From Candidatus Dietzia intestinigallinarum (lineage in GTDB: Bacteria; Actinomycetota; Actinomycetes; Mycobacteriales; Mycobacteriaceae), in the NCBI GenBank assembly GCA_019119875.1, contig DWWG01000149.1, positions 1 to 33,623 of the forward strand: 33,623 bases of DNA, read 5' to 3'. The notes beneath the pieces are model-generated. The model saw nothing but the letters and a program-made list of their open reading frames with translations, was not told the DNA's origin and did no database searches. A program made the translations under genes and the position numbers. Shown one piece after another: positions 16,801 through 24,274 of this stretch. Within the stretch, counting starts at the first letter, position 1. Each line of letters opens with the position of its first letter.

Positions 16801-17152
16801 CGTCGAGGTGCCGTTCGAGGTGGGACTCGGCGAACACCTGCTACGCGGCCGGATGGACGCGGTGTTCGCCGACGGTGACGGGTGGATCGTCGTGGACTGG
16901 AAGACCGGACGCGTCCCGTCCGAACGGGACATGCCCGCCGTCGCCCTCCAGCTCGCCGTCTACCGCTACGCGTGGGCACAGGTGCTGGCCGCGAGACGGG
17001 GCGGGCACGTGCCCCCGGACGAGGTGCGGGCCGCGTTCCACTACGTACGGTCGGGCCGGACCGTCGAGCCCACCGACCTCCCCGACGCCGACGAGCTGCT
17101 GCGGCTCCTGTCCGACGGGCCGGGACGGTTGTTGTCCGGTGACCGCGGATAG
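13829..17152 (+). CDS. adnB: AdnB, lead motor and nuclease subunit of AdnAB
   Basis: 1107 aa. The UvrD-family helicase motifs are intact: Walker A GAGAGKT (40-46), Ia FTRKAAQQLSRR, motif II LLDEYQD (D285, E286), III GDPMQSIYGWRGA, IV TSWRNP, V VHSAKGLEW and VI YYVAVTRAEH. The C-terminal nuclease domain has the His of GTRFHAW, the Asp of RGRMDAV, D1023-W1024-K1025 and LQLAVYRYAWA. No iron-sulfur cysteine set is present, as expected for AdnB. In mycobacteria AdnB is the motor that drives translocation on 3'-5' polarity while both nuclease modules cut the strands. It overlaps adnA by 4 bp, so the heterodimer is made by coupled translation. Confidence 0.94.
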   Translation: MNNTLITPDQIADALGIHRPTPEQAEVIAGPCEPTLVLAGAGAGKTETMAARVVWLVANGYARPGEILGLTFTRKAAQQLSRRIRRRLESLARSPLCSGPGSDPGIAEAIRTEDPQISTYHAFAGTLLGSYGLLVPVEPDSRLLTPTAAFQLAHDVVSRWESPLTTGSGPARVTRDVLALAGQLSDHLVTTDDLRAHPDLVTTLIATLPPGPRQKDTPTAWLRQAADVQGHRDELADLVDAVAARMRSESALDHSSQMALAATVARDHPEVGLAERRTFRVVLLDEYQDTGHSQRVLLASLFGGAADPVPAVTAVGDPMQSIYGWRGASASNLDRFREDFPLADGTGAHLRELTTSWRNPPQVLDLANRITEPLRDRPGAIPVPELKARPGADPADLVVSVHDTAEDERAWLADQIAVRYRAAIDAGRTPTAAVLVRRNGDSAAIAEALGARDIPVEVVGVGGLLDVPEVADVVALLTVVARPGAGGALLRLLTGSRFALGAADLAALARRASVLSLRRSSPATGVVSGAAELEEILDSLARGEEIDTAGLADALSDPGPGSGYSAAGAARIDELAGIVAGLRARASAPPARLVAAAETALGLDAEVRLRQRTGEGDAREQLDQLQEVAAGFRPESGTGLDTFLAYLDLARSVDGGLARGEVASAPGRVQILTVHSAKGLEWEIVAVPHLSTGIFPSDQSPQTAIRTATQLPEQLRGDRESEENPGGVPVPRLDEVTDRKLLETALTRHVDRVRRRSLDEDRRLYYVAVTRAEHTLLLSASHWVGSAATPRGPSEFLDVALQACREEQPVGEVDHVVVTPSPTNPATTARIEATWPRAASPDRLATARAVEDATPVDPETEDAPESGPARRWHLAAGPLLADARRAAALRDQVILPRRLTAGEIVAMAADPTAFADRLRRPVPYRPDRFARRGTRFHAWLEHRFGATHLLDIDDLPGAGDQGADDGLSEADFTALQEAFEASRWALMTPHAVEVPFEVGLGEHLLRGRMDAVFADGDGWIVVDWKTGRVPSERDMPAVALQLAVYRYAWAQVLAARRGGHVPPDEVRAAFHYVRSGRTVEPTDLPDADELLRLLSDGPGRLLSGDRG

Positions 17153-17211
17153 GCGACGATGACGTGTCGGAGAGGACCGGTGCCGGCGCCGGCGCGGGAA
17201 CGGAGTGAACC

Positions 17212-18291
17212 ATGGTGAGGAAACGCGTACTCGCGTCCCGGTTCCGTGACAGTGATCCGATAGACGAGAGCCCCGACCACGTCCTCGTGGGCGTGGTGAG
17301 CATCCCCGAGACCACCGAGAGCCCGTGGCGCCTCATCGGCAAACGCATCCTCATGGCCGTCATCGCGTTGACACTGGCCGCCGTGGTGGTCTACCTCGAC
17401 CGCGACGGCTACGAGGGGGGCGGGGGAGCCGACGGCAGGCTCACGTTCATCGATGCGCTCTACTACTCGAGCGTCTCCCTGTCCACCACCGGCTACGGGG
17501 ACATCACCCCGGCGACCCAACAGGCGCGGGTGATCAACACCGTCCTCATCACCCCGCTGCGGCTCCTGTTCCTCATCCTGCTCGTCGGCACCACCCTGTC
17601 CGTGCTCACCGAGCAGTCCCGACAGGCATTCAAGATCCAGCGCTGGAGGCGACTCGTGCGAAACCACACCGTCGTGATCGGATACGGCACCAAGGGCCGG
17701 TCCTCGGTCGCGGCCATGCTCGCGGACGACATCTCGCCGGAGGAGATCGTCGTCGTCGACACCGATCCCCAGGCGCTCAAGGCCGCGGCCGCCCGCGGGC
17801 TCGTCACCGTGCAGGGGTCGGCCACCCGGTCCGACGTCCTCAAACTCGCCGGCGTCAGCCGCGCATCGGCCGTGGTCGTGGCCACCAACACCGACGACAC
17901 CGCGGTGCTCGTCACCCTCACCGCCCGGGAGCTCGCGCCGAACGCCAAGATCGTCGCGACGGTCCGCGAATCCGACAACAAACACCTGCTCAAGCAGTCC
18001 GGCGCGGACTCCGTGGTGGTGTCGGCGGAAACCGCCGGGCGGCTCCTCGGGCTCGCGACCATCACACCGACCGTCGTGGGGATGATGGAGGACCTGCTGA
18101 CCCCAGACGAGGGCTTCTCCATCGCCGAACGACGCGTAGAGGAATCCGAGGTCGGCGGCTCCCCGCGACACCTGGCCGAACTGGTCCTCGGGGTCGTGCG
18201 CAAGGGCCAGCTCATCAAGGTCAACGAGCCGGAGGCCGACGCGCTGGAATCCGGTGACCGGCTCCTCTACATCCGCATGTCCGCCGGCTGA
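17212..18291 (+). CDS. Potassium channel with RCK (TrkA-N/TrkA-C) domain
   Basis: 359 aa. A cytosolic N-terminus is followed by TM1 (about 43-62) and the pore helix with selectivity filter T92-T-G-Y-G-D97. TM2 (about 108-127) follows, then a cytosolic RCK domain with a Rossmann nucleotide loop VIGYGTKGRSS near residue 152 and the VVVDTDPQAL acidic strand end. A TrkA-C-like segment ends the protein (PRHLAELVLGVVRKGQ). Two helices per subunit implies a tetrameric MthK/Kch-like channel gated by nucleotide or divalent ion. The gene sits between adnB and nudC, as Rv3200c does. ATG 17212 has a CGGAGTG ribosome binding site. Confidence 0.92.
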   Translation: MVRKRVLASRFRDSDPIDESPDHVLVGVVSIPETTESPWRLIGKRILMAVIALTLAAVVVYLDRDGYEGGGGADGRLTFIDALYYSSVSLSTTGYGDITPATQQARVINTVLITPLRLLFLILLVGTTLSVLTEQSRQAFKIQRWRRLVRNHTVVIGYGTKGRSSVAAMLADDISPEEIVVVDTDPQALKAAAARGLVTVQGSATRSDVLKLAGVSRASAVVVATNTDDTAVLVTLTARELAPNAKIVATVRESDNKHLLKQSGADSVVVSAETAGRLLGLATITPTVVGMMEDLLTPDEGFSIAERRVEESEVGGSPRHLAELVLGVVRKGQLIKVNEPEADALESGDRLLYIRMSAG

Positions 18292-18305
18292 CCGGCCCCG
18301 CCGCC

Positions 18306-18311
18306 TACGCT
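18306..18311 (+). promoter_or_regulatory. Probable -10 box of nudC
   Basis: TACGCT predicts a start near 18318, a 34-nt leader with AGGA about 9 nt before ATG 18352. Confidence 0.35.
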
Positions 18312-18351
18312 TGTCGTCGACCCCCGGCCCCGGCGAACAGGACCCGACACG

Positions 18352-19278
18352 ATGCCGCTGGACTTCACACTCGACTCCGACCCGGTGCTGTCCGTGGCCG
18401 CGCCCGACAGGGCGGCGCCGCTGCGCCGGGACGCCGACAGCCTGTCCGGCGGCTGGGCCGAGGCGAGGATCATGCGCGTCGACCAGCGCAACCGCTTCGC
18501 CGTCGAGGCGGCCGGGGACGGACGTCAGCGCATCCTCCTGGAACCGGCGGCGTCGTTCGCGGACGCGCCGCCGGACGACGCCGTCTTCCTCGGCCGGACC
18601 GACGCGGGTCGCCACATCTGGGCCGTGACCGTCGACAGTCTGCCGGAGGACCCGGCCGTCTCGACCCTCCGCCGCTGCGGGGCGGACCTCGTGGACGGAC
18701 ACGGCTCGCTCGCCTCGCAGGCCGTCGCGCTGCTCGGATGGCACCGGGACAACGTCCGGGGGCGTGAGCCGCAGCATCACCCGCGGCGCACCGACGCCGG
18801 GTGGGCGATCGAGGACGCGTTCCACGGCGGGCCCGAGTACCCGCGCACCGACCCGGCCGTGATCTGCCTGGTCCACGACGGGGGTCGACGGGTCCTGCTC
18901 GCCCGGCAGCCGATCTGGCCCGAAGGGATGTACTCGCATGTCGCCGGCTTCGTCGAGGCCGGCGAGTCACTCGAGGGCTGCGTGCGCCGCGAGGTGGAGG
19001 AGGAGGTCGGGGTGGTGGTGGACCGGGTCCGGTACCTCGGCAGTCAGCCGTGGCCGTTCCCACGCTCCCTCATGGTGGGCTTCCACGCCATCGGGGACCC
19101 GGAGGCGCCGATCATCCTCGAGGACGAGGAGATCAGCGGGGCCCGGTGGTTCGACGTGGAACAGGTGCGGGACGCCCTCGACGGGCGGGGAGAGCTGGTG
19201 GTGCCGCAGCCGGTGTCCATCGCGCACGTGATGTTGCGCTCGTGGGTCGCGGCGGTCGATCGCGACGGCGACGCCTGA
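18352..19278 (+). CDS. nudC: NudC, NADH pyrophosphatase / NAD-RNA decapping hydrolase
   Basis: 308 aa. The Nudix box (GX5EX7REXXEEXG) starts at G199 with the REVEEEVG core. The NudC-specific SQPWPFPRS motif follows about 20 residues later, which separates this family from other Nudix enzymes. It cleaves the pyrophosphate of NADH/NAD and can remove NAD caps from RNA. The N-terminal half is the usual dimerization-type domain (FLGRTDAGRHIWAV). The four-Cys zinc ribbon of E. coli NudC is absent: the region just before EYPRTDPAVI contains no cysteine. My recollection is that mycobacterial NudC lacks it too. Neighbours match the nudC-mrx1-uvrD2 order of M. tuberculosis, and mrx1 is convergent. Confidence 0.93.
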   Translation: MPLDFTLDSDPVLSVAAPDRAAPLRRDADSLSGGWAEARIMRVDQRNRFAVEAAGDGRQRILLEPAASFADAPPDDAVFLGRTDAGRHIWAVTVDSLPEDPAVSTLRRCGADLVDGHGSLASQAVALLGWHRDNVRGREPQHHPRRTDAGWAIEDAFHGGPEYPRTDPAVICLVHDGGRRVLLARQPIWPEGMYSHVAGFVEAGESLEGCVRREVEEEVGVVVDRVRYLGSQPWPFPRSLMVGFHAIGDPEAPIILEDEEISGARWFDVEQVRDALDGRGELVVPQPVSIAHVMLRSWVAAVDRDGDA

Positions 19279-19285
19279 CCGCGGC

Positions 19286-19315
19286 CCGGATCAGGCACCG
19301 TCCCCCGGATCAGGC
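19286..19315. repeat. 11-bp direct repeat at the nudC/mrx1 junction
   Basis: CCGGATCAGGC occurs at 19286-19296 and 19305-19315. The second copy contains the mrx1 stop codon, so a small duplication of the mrx1 3' end is likely. No good terminator hairpin is seen in this 31-bp gap. Confidence 0.4.
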
Positions 19316-19588
19316 CCCCGCGAGTGCCTCTAGCTTCCTGCGCACCTCCGAGGCCGACGGGTTGGTGGCGGTGGTCCCGTCCGAGTACAGGGCGGTCGGC
19401 ACGACGCGGTTGCCGTCGTTGACGCTCTCCACGAAGGCCGCGGCCTCGGCGTCGGACTCCACGTCGATCTCGACGTAGCCGATCCCCTTCTCGTCCAGCA
19501 GCTTCTTCAACCGGACGCAGAACGGGCACCACGTGGTGGTGTACAGGGTCAGCGGGTCGGTGGAACCGGGAGTCGTCACATCGCTCAT
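19310..19588 (-). CDS. mrx1: Mycoredoxin-1 (glutaredoxin-like)
   Basis: 92 aa thioredoxin fold. The CXXC active site is C21-P-F-C24 after the TLYTTTW strand, the cis-proline loop is RVVPTAL, and TNPSASEV ends the domain. It reduces mixed disulfides with mycothiol in the cytoplasm. The mycobacterial protein, as I recall it, has CGYC; this one has the classic glutaredoxin CPFC. It is encoded divergently from uvrD2, as Rv3198A is. ATG 19588 is chosen because TTGGAT (19600-19595) ends 6 nt upstream, which suggests a leaderless mRNA; no ribosome binding site is visible there. An in-frame ATG 12 nt earlier (19600) is less likely because it overlaps this box. Confidence 0.9.
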   Translation of the reverse strand: MSDVTTPGSTDPLTLYTTTWCPFCVRLKKLLDEKGIGYVEIDVESDAEAAAFVESVNDGNRVVPTALYSDGTTATNPSASEVRRKLEALAGA

Positions 19589-19594
19589 GCCCGG

Positions 19595-19600
19595 ATCCAA
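19595..19600 (-). promoter_or_regulatory. -10 box of a leaderless promoter for mrx1
   Basis: TTGGAT on the minus strand ends 6 nt before the ATG at 19588. Confidence 0.4.
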
Positions 19601-19662
19601 CGCCCGCGGCCCGGGGAATCATCCCCGGGGGAGGCCGGGGGCGGGATGTCCGACGGGGATGC

Positions 19663-19668
19663 CACGAT
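19663..19668 (+). promoter_or_regulatory. -10 box of a leaderless promoter for uvrD2
   Basis: CACGAT ends 6 nt before GTG 19675. It shares an 86-bp divergent region with the mrx1 promoter. Confidence 0.4.
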
Positions 19669-19674
19669 GGGGGC

Positions 19675-21876
19675 GTGAGTGACATGCAGTGGGAAGGCCG
19701 GGACGGCGCCCGGACCCCGGGTGACCAGCCGGGGCCACAGGGGGCCGCCGGTCGCGCGGGCACGCGCCCCGGCGGTGCCGGATCCGAGCTCGCCGGTCTC
19801 GACCCCCAGCAGCGTCACGCCGTGTTGGCCCCCCGCGGACCCGTCTGCATCCTCGCCGGTGCCGGGACGGGCAAGACCCGGACCATCACCCGGCGCATCG
19901 CGCATCTGGTCAACACCGGGCACGTCCGTGGCGACCAGGTGCTGGCGGTGACCTTCACCGCCCGCGCGGCCGGCGAACTCCGGATGCGGCTGGCGGGGCT
20001 CGGCGTCGCGGACGCCGGGACGGGCCCCGTCCAGGCCCGGACCTTCCACTCGGCCGCACTGCGGAACCTGTCCTACTTCTGGCCGCGGGTCTACGGCGAG
20101 GAGCCGTGGCAACTGCTCGACGGGCAGTTCCGGGCCGTCGCCCAGGCCGTCCGCCGTGTGGGCCTGGACCCCGGCACGGAGACCATCCGGGACGTCCTCA
20201 CCGAGATCGGCTGGGCAAAATCCAGCCTGCTCACCCCGGACACGTACGCCGAACAGGCCCTCGCACTGGGCCGGGACCTGCCCGTCCCCGCACCCGAGGT
20301 GGCGCGCGCGTTCCGGGCGTATGAGGACCTCAAGGTCTCCGGCCCGGTCCGCATGCTGGACTTCGACGATCTGCTGGGACACATGGCCGATCTGCTTGAG
20401 GACGTGCCGGCCATCGCCGAGGAGTTCCGGGACCGCTATCGCTGCTTCGTGGTGGACGAGTTCCAGGACGTCACGCCGGCCCAGCAGCGTCTGCTCTCCG
20501 CGTGGCTGGGCCGGCGGGACGACCTCACGGTGGTGGGGGACGTCAACCAGACCATCTACTCGTTCGCCGGCGCCGAACCCGACTTCCTGCTGGGATTCGC
20601 CGACAGGTACCCGGGCGCCACCGTGGTGCGGCTCGAGTCCGACTACCGGTCGACCCCGCAGGTCGTGGAGCTGGCCAACGCCGTGATCGGCGCCGGCGCC
20701 GGACGGTTCCGCAGCGCCGGCCTCACGCTCACAGGCATGCGGGCGCCGGGACCCGAGCCGAGCCTCGACGAGTACCCCGACGAGGACACGGAGGCCGAGG
20801 CCGTCGCCGGGGCCGTCGCCGATCTCGTGCACGGTGGCCTGGACCCGGCGGAGATCGCGGTCCTGTACCGCGTCAACGCCCAGTCCGAACGCATCGAGGC
20901 GGCGCTCGACCAGGTGGGCATCGGATACCGGCTCAAGGGCGGGGAGGGCTTCTTCGAGCGGCCCGTGATCCGGCGCGCCATGTCGACGATCGACAGGCTG
21001 GTCGACGGATCGGACGAGGAGGCGGCACAGGCCAACGCCCGGCTCGCCGCGCCCACCGACGTCGTGGCCGCCATCAGGCAGGCCCTCGAGCCCCTCGGCT
21101 TGACCGCGGCCGAACCGTCGGGCGCCCAGGCCCGGGAGACCTGGAACTCGCTCAACGCACTCGTCGGGCTCGCCGAGGAGATCGCCACCACCGAGACCCG
21201 CCCGGGGCTGCTGCCGGTGGTGGCCGGACTGCGGGAACGGGCCGCGGCCCGTCACGCCCCGGACGAACGCGGCGTCACGCTGGCCTCGTTCCACGCGGCC
21301 AAGGGACTGGAGTGGGACGCGGTGTTCCTCATCGGGGTCCACGAGGGCAGCCTGCCCATCAGCCACGCGATCAACGCCGGACCGGACGCCATCGAAGAGG
21401 AACGTCGACTGTTGTACGTCGGCATCACCCGTGCCCGCGAACACCTGGCACTGTCCTGGAGTCGCAGCCGCCGGGCCGGTGGCCGGGCGACACGGCGACC
21501 GAGCCGCTTCCTCGACCCGGTGCGGCCCGCCGGGGTGCCGGCCGCCCCGCGCCGCGGCCCCGCCTCGTCGGAGAAGGGACGGTGTCGCGGCTGCGGAGAG
21601 AAGCTGACCGGCCCCCTGCACCGGTCGCTGGGACTGTGCCCAGAGTGCTCGATCGACGTGGACACCGGCTTGTTCGAGCGGCTGCGCGACTGGCGGAAGG
21701 AGACGTCGGAGCGCATCGGCAAGCCCGCCTACACGGTGTTCACCAACGACACGCTCGCGCAGATCGCCCGCGAGCGCCCCACCGACACCCGCGCGCTCGG
21801 CCGGATCGGCGGGATCGGGGCCCACAAACTGGGCGAGTACGGCGACGACGTGCTGCGGCTGATCCGCGAGGGCTGA
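19675..21876 (+). CDS. uvrD2: UvrD2 DNA helicase with HRDC domain
   Basis: 733 aa. Superfamily 1A motifs: Walker A GAGTGKT (62-68), Ia FTARAAGELR, II VVDEFQD (D261, E262), III GDVNQTIYSFAGA, IV SDYRST, V FHAAKGLEWD and VI LYVGITRARE. A tetracysteine zinc element C637-x2-C640-x14-C655-x2-C658 links to a C-terminal HRDC domain (about 665-733, with YTVFTND...LAQIARERP...GIGAHKLGEYG). This arrangement, UvrD core plus tetracysteine plus HRDC, is diagnostic of mycobacterial UvrD2, which is an essential 3'-5' DNA repair helicase whose Cys element supports unwinding. The GTG start is set by the leaderless -10. It is convergent with the ABC1 kinase gene 36 bp away. Confidence 0.94.
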   Translation: MSDMQWEGRDGARTPGDQPGPQGAAGRAGTRPGGAGSELAGLDPQQRHAVLAPRGPVCILAGAGTGKTRTITRRIAHLVNTGHVRGDQVLAVTFTARAAGELRMRLAGLGVADAGTGPVQARTFHSAALRNLSYFWPRVYGEEPWQLLDGQFRAVAQAVRRVGLDPGTETIRDVLTEIGWAKSSLLTPDTYAEQALALGRDLPVPAPEVARAFRAYEDLKVSGPVRMLDFDDLLGHMADLLEDVPAIAEEFRDRYRCFVVDEFQDVTPAQQRLLSAWLGRRDDLTVVGDVNQTIYSFAGAEPDFLLGFADRYPGATVVRLESDYRSTPQVVELANAVIGAGAGRFRSAGLTLTGMRAPGPEPSLDEYPDEDTEAEAVAGAVADLVHGGLDPAEIAVLYRVNAQSERIEAALDQVGIGYRLKGGEGFFERPVIRRAMSTIDRLVDGSDEEAAQANARLAAPTDVVAAIRQALEPLGLTAAEPSGAQARETWNSLNALVGLAEEIATTETRPGLLPVVAGLRERAAARHAPDERGVTLASFHAAKGLEWDAVFLIGVHEGSLPISHAINAGPDAIEEERRLLYVGITRAREHLALSWSRSRRAGGRATRRPSRFLDPVRPAGVPAAPRRGPASSEKGRCRGCGEKLTGPLHRSLGLCPECSIDVDTGLFERLRDWRKETSERIGKPAYTVFTNDTLAQIARERPTDTRALGRIGGIGAHKLGEYGDDVLRLIREG

Positions 21877-21879
21877 CAC

Positions 21880-21911
21880 CCGGCCCGCGGCCCGGGGACC
21901 GGCGGGGCCGG
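21880..21911. terminator. Possible terminator between convergent uvrD2 and ABC1 kinase
   Basis: CCGGCCC (21880-21886) can pair with GGGCCGG (21905-21911) across an 18-nt loop, filling the 36-bp gap. The stem is short, so this is weak. Confidence 0.3.
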
Positions 21912-21912
21912 C

Positions 21913-23229
21913 TCAGTCCTCGTCGGCGAAGATCTCGGGCATCCAGTGCTGCACGATCTGCCGGTACGGTGCCGTGGCCTCCAGCTGGCAGAGCATGCCC
22001 ACCGAACCCGACAGGACCCGGTGGATCAGCGCGTACTCGCGCGGCAGCGTGAACGAGCGGGAGGTACGGAACTCCCGCCCCGAGAAATCCCCGTAGACGG
22101 CGAGGATGCCCTGCATCCACGCGCGGTCGAAATGAAAACTCGGTTCGCGCATCGGCTCGATGAACGGGCCCAGGAACGCCAGTGCATCCGCGGGCTCCAA
22201 CCCGCCCCGGCCCACATAACCAGCCCGGGTCATCAGCCTCACCAGCTCGTCGCCCCGGTTCTGGAGGGCGAGCCGCATCATGGAGGTCAGTGTCGGCGGG
22301 AACCCGTCCGGCAGATCGATGGAGGCGCCGAAGTCCAGCACCACCATCCGGCCGTCATCGTCCAGCAGGAAGTTCCCCGGGTGCGGATCGCCGTGCATCA
22401 TCCCCACCCGGGTCGGGGAACTGAACTGGAACTCCGCGAGCAGCTCGGCCGCCCGGTCCCGCTCCTCCTGCGCGGCATCCGCGGCGACCCTGCTCAGCGC
22501 GCGGCCGTCCGCCCACTCGGTGACCAGCACCTTGGGGGAGGACGCCAGCACCGAGGGGACCCGGATCTTCGGATCGTCGGTGAAGGCGGCGGCGAACACG
22601 CGCTGGGTATCGGCCTCGTGCCGGTAGTCCAGCTCGGAGACCGCCGAGTCGTACAGCTCGTCGATCACGCCCTTGACGTCCGTGCCGGGGTTGAGCGGCC
22701 GGAGCAGCGGAGCCAGGCGGCGAAGCTGCCGCAGGTCGGAACGCAGTGCCTCGTCGGCGCCCGGGTACTGGACCTTGACGGCCACCTCGCGACCGTCGGA
22801 CCAGACGGCGCGGTGGACCTGGCCGATCGAGGCGGCCGCGGCGGCCTCCCCGTCGAACTTTGCGAACCGCTCCCGCCACCGCAGGCCGAGCTGGGTGTCC
22901 AGGACCTTCTCGACGTCCTTCTCCGGCAGCGGCGGGGCCTCGGCCTGGAGTTTGGTGAGCGCCTCGCGGAACGGCTCCGCGTACCTGTCGGGCATCCCGG
23001 CCTCGAACACGCTCAGGGCCTGCCCCACCTTCATCGCGCCGCCCTTGAGCTCACCCAGGACGGCGAACATCTGCTCGGCCGCCCGGTCCGCGAGCTCCTC
23101 GGTCAGGTCGCCCTCGCCACGCCCCAGAGCGCGACGGCCGAGCGAACCGGCGGCGCGGCCCGCGAGCCCCAGAGGGAGCCCGGCCAGTCGGGCTGCTCGT
23201 CGGGATGAGGTACGGGGGAGATCGGACAC
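21913..23229 (-). CDS. ABC1/UbiB-family atypical kinase (Rv3197-like)
   Basis: 438 aa. Family signatures are present: the KxGQ motif in GGAMKVGQALSV (ADCK/UbiB inhibitory N-lobe extension), the Ala-rich loop ASIGQVHRAVW with the VKVQYPG lysine, catalytic HGDPHPGN and the DFG of VVLDFGAS. These proteins are ATP-binding atypical kinases. The mycobacterial homologue Rv3197 lies beside whiB7 and has been linked to macrolide tolerance. The start is GTG 23229 (MSDLPRTSS), because CATGAT ends 6 nt upstream; the longer frame to 23277 overlaps the upstream gene. It lies 7 bp after the E1-like gene, so it may also be read through from it. Confidence 0.9.
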   Translation of the reverse strand: MSDLPRTSSRRAARLAGLPLGLAGRAAGSLGRRALGRGEGDLTEELADRAAEQMFAVLGELKGGAMKVGQALSVFEAGMPDRYAEPFREALTKLQAEAPPLPEKDVEKVLDTQLGLRWRERFAKFDGEAAAAASIGQVHRAVWSDGREVAVKVQYPGADEALRSDLRQLRRLAPLLRPLNPGTDVKGVIDELYDSAVSELDYRHEADTQRVFAAAFTDDPKIRVPSVLASSPKVLVTEWADGRALSRVAADAAQEERDRAAELLAEFQFSSPTRVGMMHGDPHPGNFLLDDDGRMVVLDFGASIDLPDGFPPTLTSMMRLALQNRGDELVRLMTRAGYVGRGGLEPADALAFLGPFIEPMREPSFHFDRAWMQGILAVYGDFSGREFRTSRSFTLPREYALIHRVLSGSVGMLCQLEATAPYRQIVQHWMPEIFADED

Positions 23230-23235
23230 GCCCCA

Positions 23236-23241
23236 ATCATG
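23236..23241 (-). promoter_or_regulatory. -10 box of a leaderless promoter for the ABC1 kinase
   Basis: CATGAT on the minus strand ends 6 nt before GTG 23229 and overlaps the stop codon of the upstream E1-like gene. Confidence 0.35.
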
Positions 23242-24223
23242 ACAGAGGCGGCTCCGGTGACGACGCTCCACAGTCACAGCCTGGGACGACCGGCCACTCG
23301 AGGCGCCGCCACAGCCCTTCCGCGGGATTGATCTCCACGGTCGCCCCGACCGTCTGGAGCGGGGCGCCGCTCTGCCGGCTGGCGCCGACCTCGGCCAGCA
23401 CCAGCGCGGTGGCGGCGGTGACGGCGGGGACCCCGGCCTCGGGGGAGTGGTCGACGAGCTGGGCCGCCACGAACGGCCACCGTGGATCGCGCTGCGCCCG
23501 GAACAGGTCGGCGCACCGCAGGCACGCGGTGGCGCCGGGCACCACGGTCGGGCCCACCACCACGCGACCGTCGCGGCAGTGCACGTGCAGGTGCGGTTGC
23601 CCCGTCCGGGTGAGCGCCGCGGCCACGACGGGGTCCACCGCGACGGTGTCGGTGAGGATCACCAGATCGGGGCTGAAGCCGCGGCGCAGCCACGGCGGCC
23701 GGTCGACGTCCAACATCAGTCCCGGGCTGGCGGCGGTAGTGACCCTGCAGCCGTTGACGGACAGCGGACCGCGCAGGGCCTCCGAGATCTGCCCCGAACC
23801 CTGGACGTGCACCCGCCGAATCGGTGCCGGTCGGGGCCCACCCCCGCGGCGGTCGCCACCGGCGGCGACGGGGCGCGAGGCCCCGGAAATCCCCGCGGTG
23901 CGCTCGTGCCTGCCGACACCGTGCAGCCGGACGTGGCCGAGATCGGCCAGCCGGATGAGAATCCGGGCCACGTCCGCCATGTCGTCGTCGTCGACCCCGG
24001 CGCGGGCGGCCGCGGACCCGAGCGTGGCCCCGTCCTCCAACCCGGTGAGCAGGTCGGCCAGCCCCTCGGGCCCGCAGCCGCGCGGGGCGGTCACCACCAC
24101 CGCCCGGTCGGGGGCCAGTCCCACCTGCACGGTCTGCTCGTCGCGGATCACCACCACGGTGCCGGGGCGAAGGCGCGCACGGACGGGTGCCGCCTGACGC
24201 GGCGGTGCAGGTGTGGAGGTCAT
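23237..24223 (-). CDS. E1-like protein, TOMM/cyclodehydratase leader-binding type (Rv3196-like)
   Basis: 328 aa. The N-terminal part resembles a winged-helix/RRE-like domain (AARAGVDDDDMADVARILIRLADLGHVRLHG). A low-complexity Gly/Arg/Pro stretch follows, then a ThiF/E1-like fold that begins at VHVQGSGQISEAL (a degenerate GxGxxG). Zinc ligands typical of ThiF folds are present as CLRC (in ATACLRCADLF) and the C-terminal CDC (VPGCDCG). This matches proteins annotated as TOMM precursor leader-binding or cyclodehydratase-like, which hold a peptide for a YcaO enzyme. No YcaO or precursor peptide is in the window. ATG 24223 is chosen over 24232 because CACGAT ends 7 nt upstream. M. tuberculosis has the same gene at this spot; its role is not known. 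Confidence 0.8.
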   Translation of the reverse strand: MTSTPAPPRQAAPVRARLRPGTVVVIRDEQTVQVGLAPDRAVVVTAPRGCGPEGLADLLTGLEDGATLGSAAARAGVDDDDMADVARILIRLADLGHVRLHGVGRHERTAGISGASRPVAAGGDRRGGGPRPAPIRRVHVQGSGQISEALRGPLSVNGCRVTTAASPGLMLDVDRPPWLRRGFSPDLVILTDTVAVDPVVAAALTRTGQPHLHVHCRDGRVVVGPTVVPGATACLRCADLFRAQRDPRWPFVAAQLVDHSPEAGVPAVTAATALVLAEVGASRQSGAPLQTVGATVEINPAEGLWRRLEWPVVPGCDCGASSPEPPLS

Positions 24224-24230
24224 GGAGCAC

Positions 24231-24236
24231 ATCGTG
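24231..24236 (-). promoter_or_regulatory. -10 box of a leaderless promoter for the E1-like gene
   Basis: CACGAT on the minus strand ends 7 nt before ATG 24223. The same hexamer precedes uvrD2. Confidence 0.4.
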
Positions 24237-24274
24237 GCACGCGGAGTCGACCGCGAGCCCCCGGCCGAGTCGGG

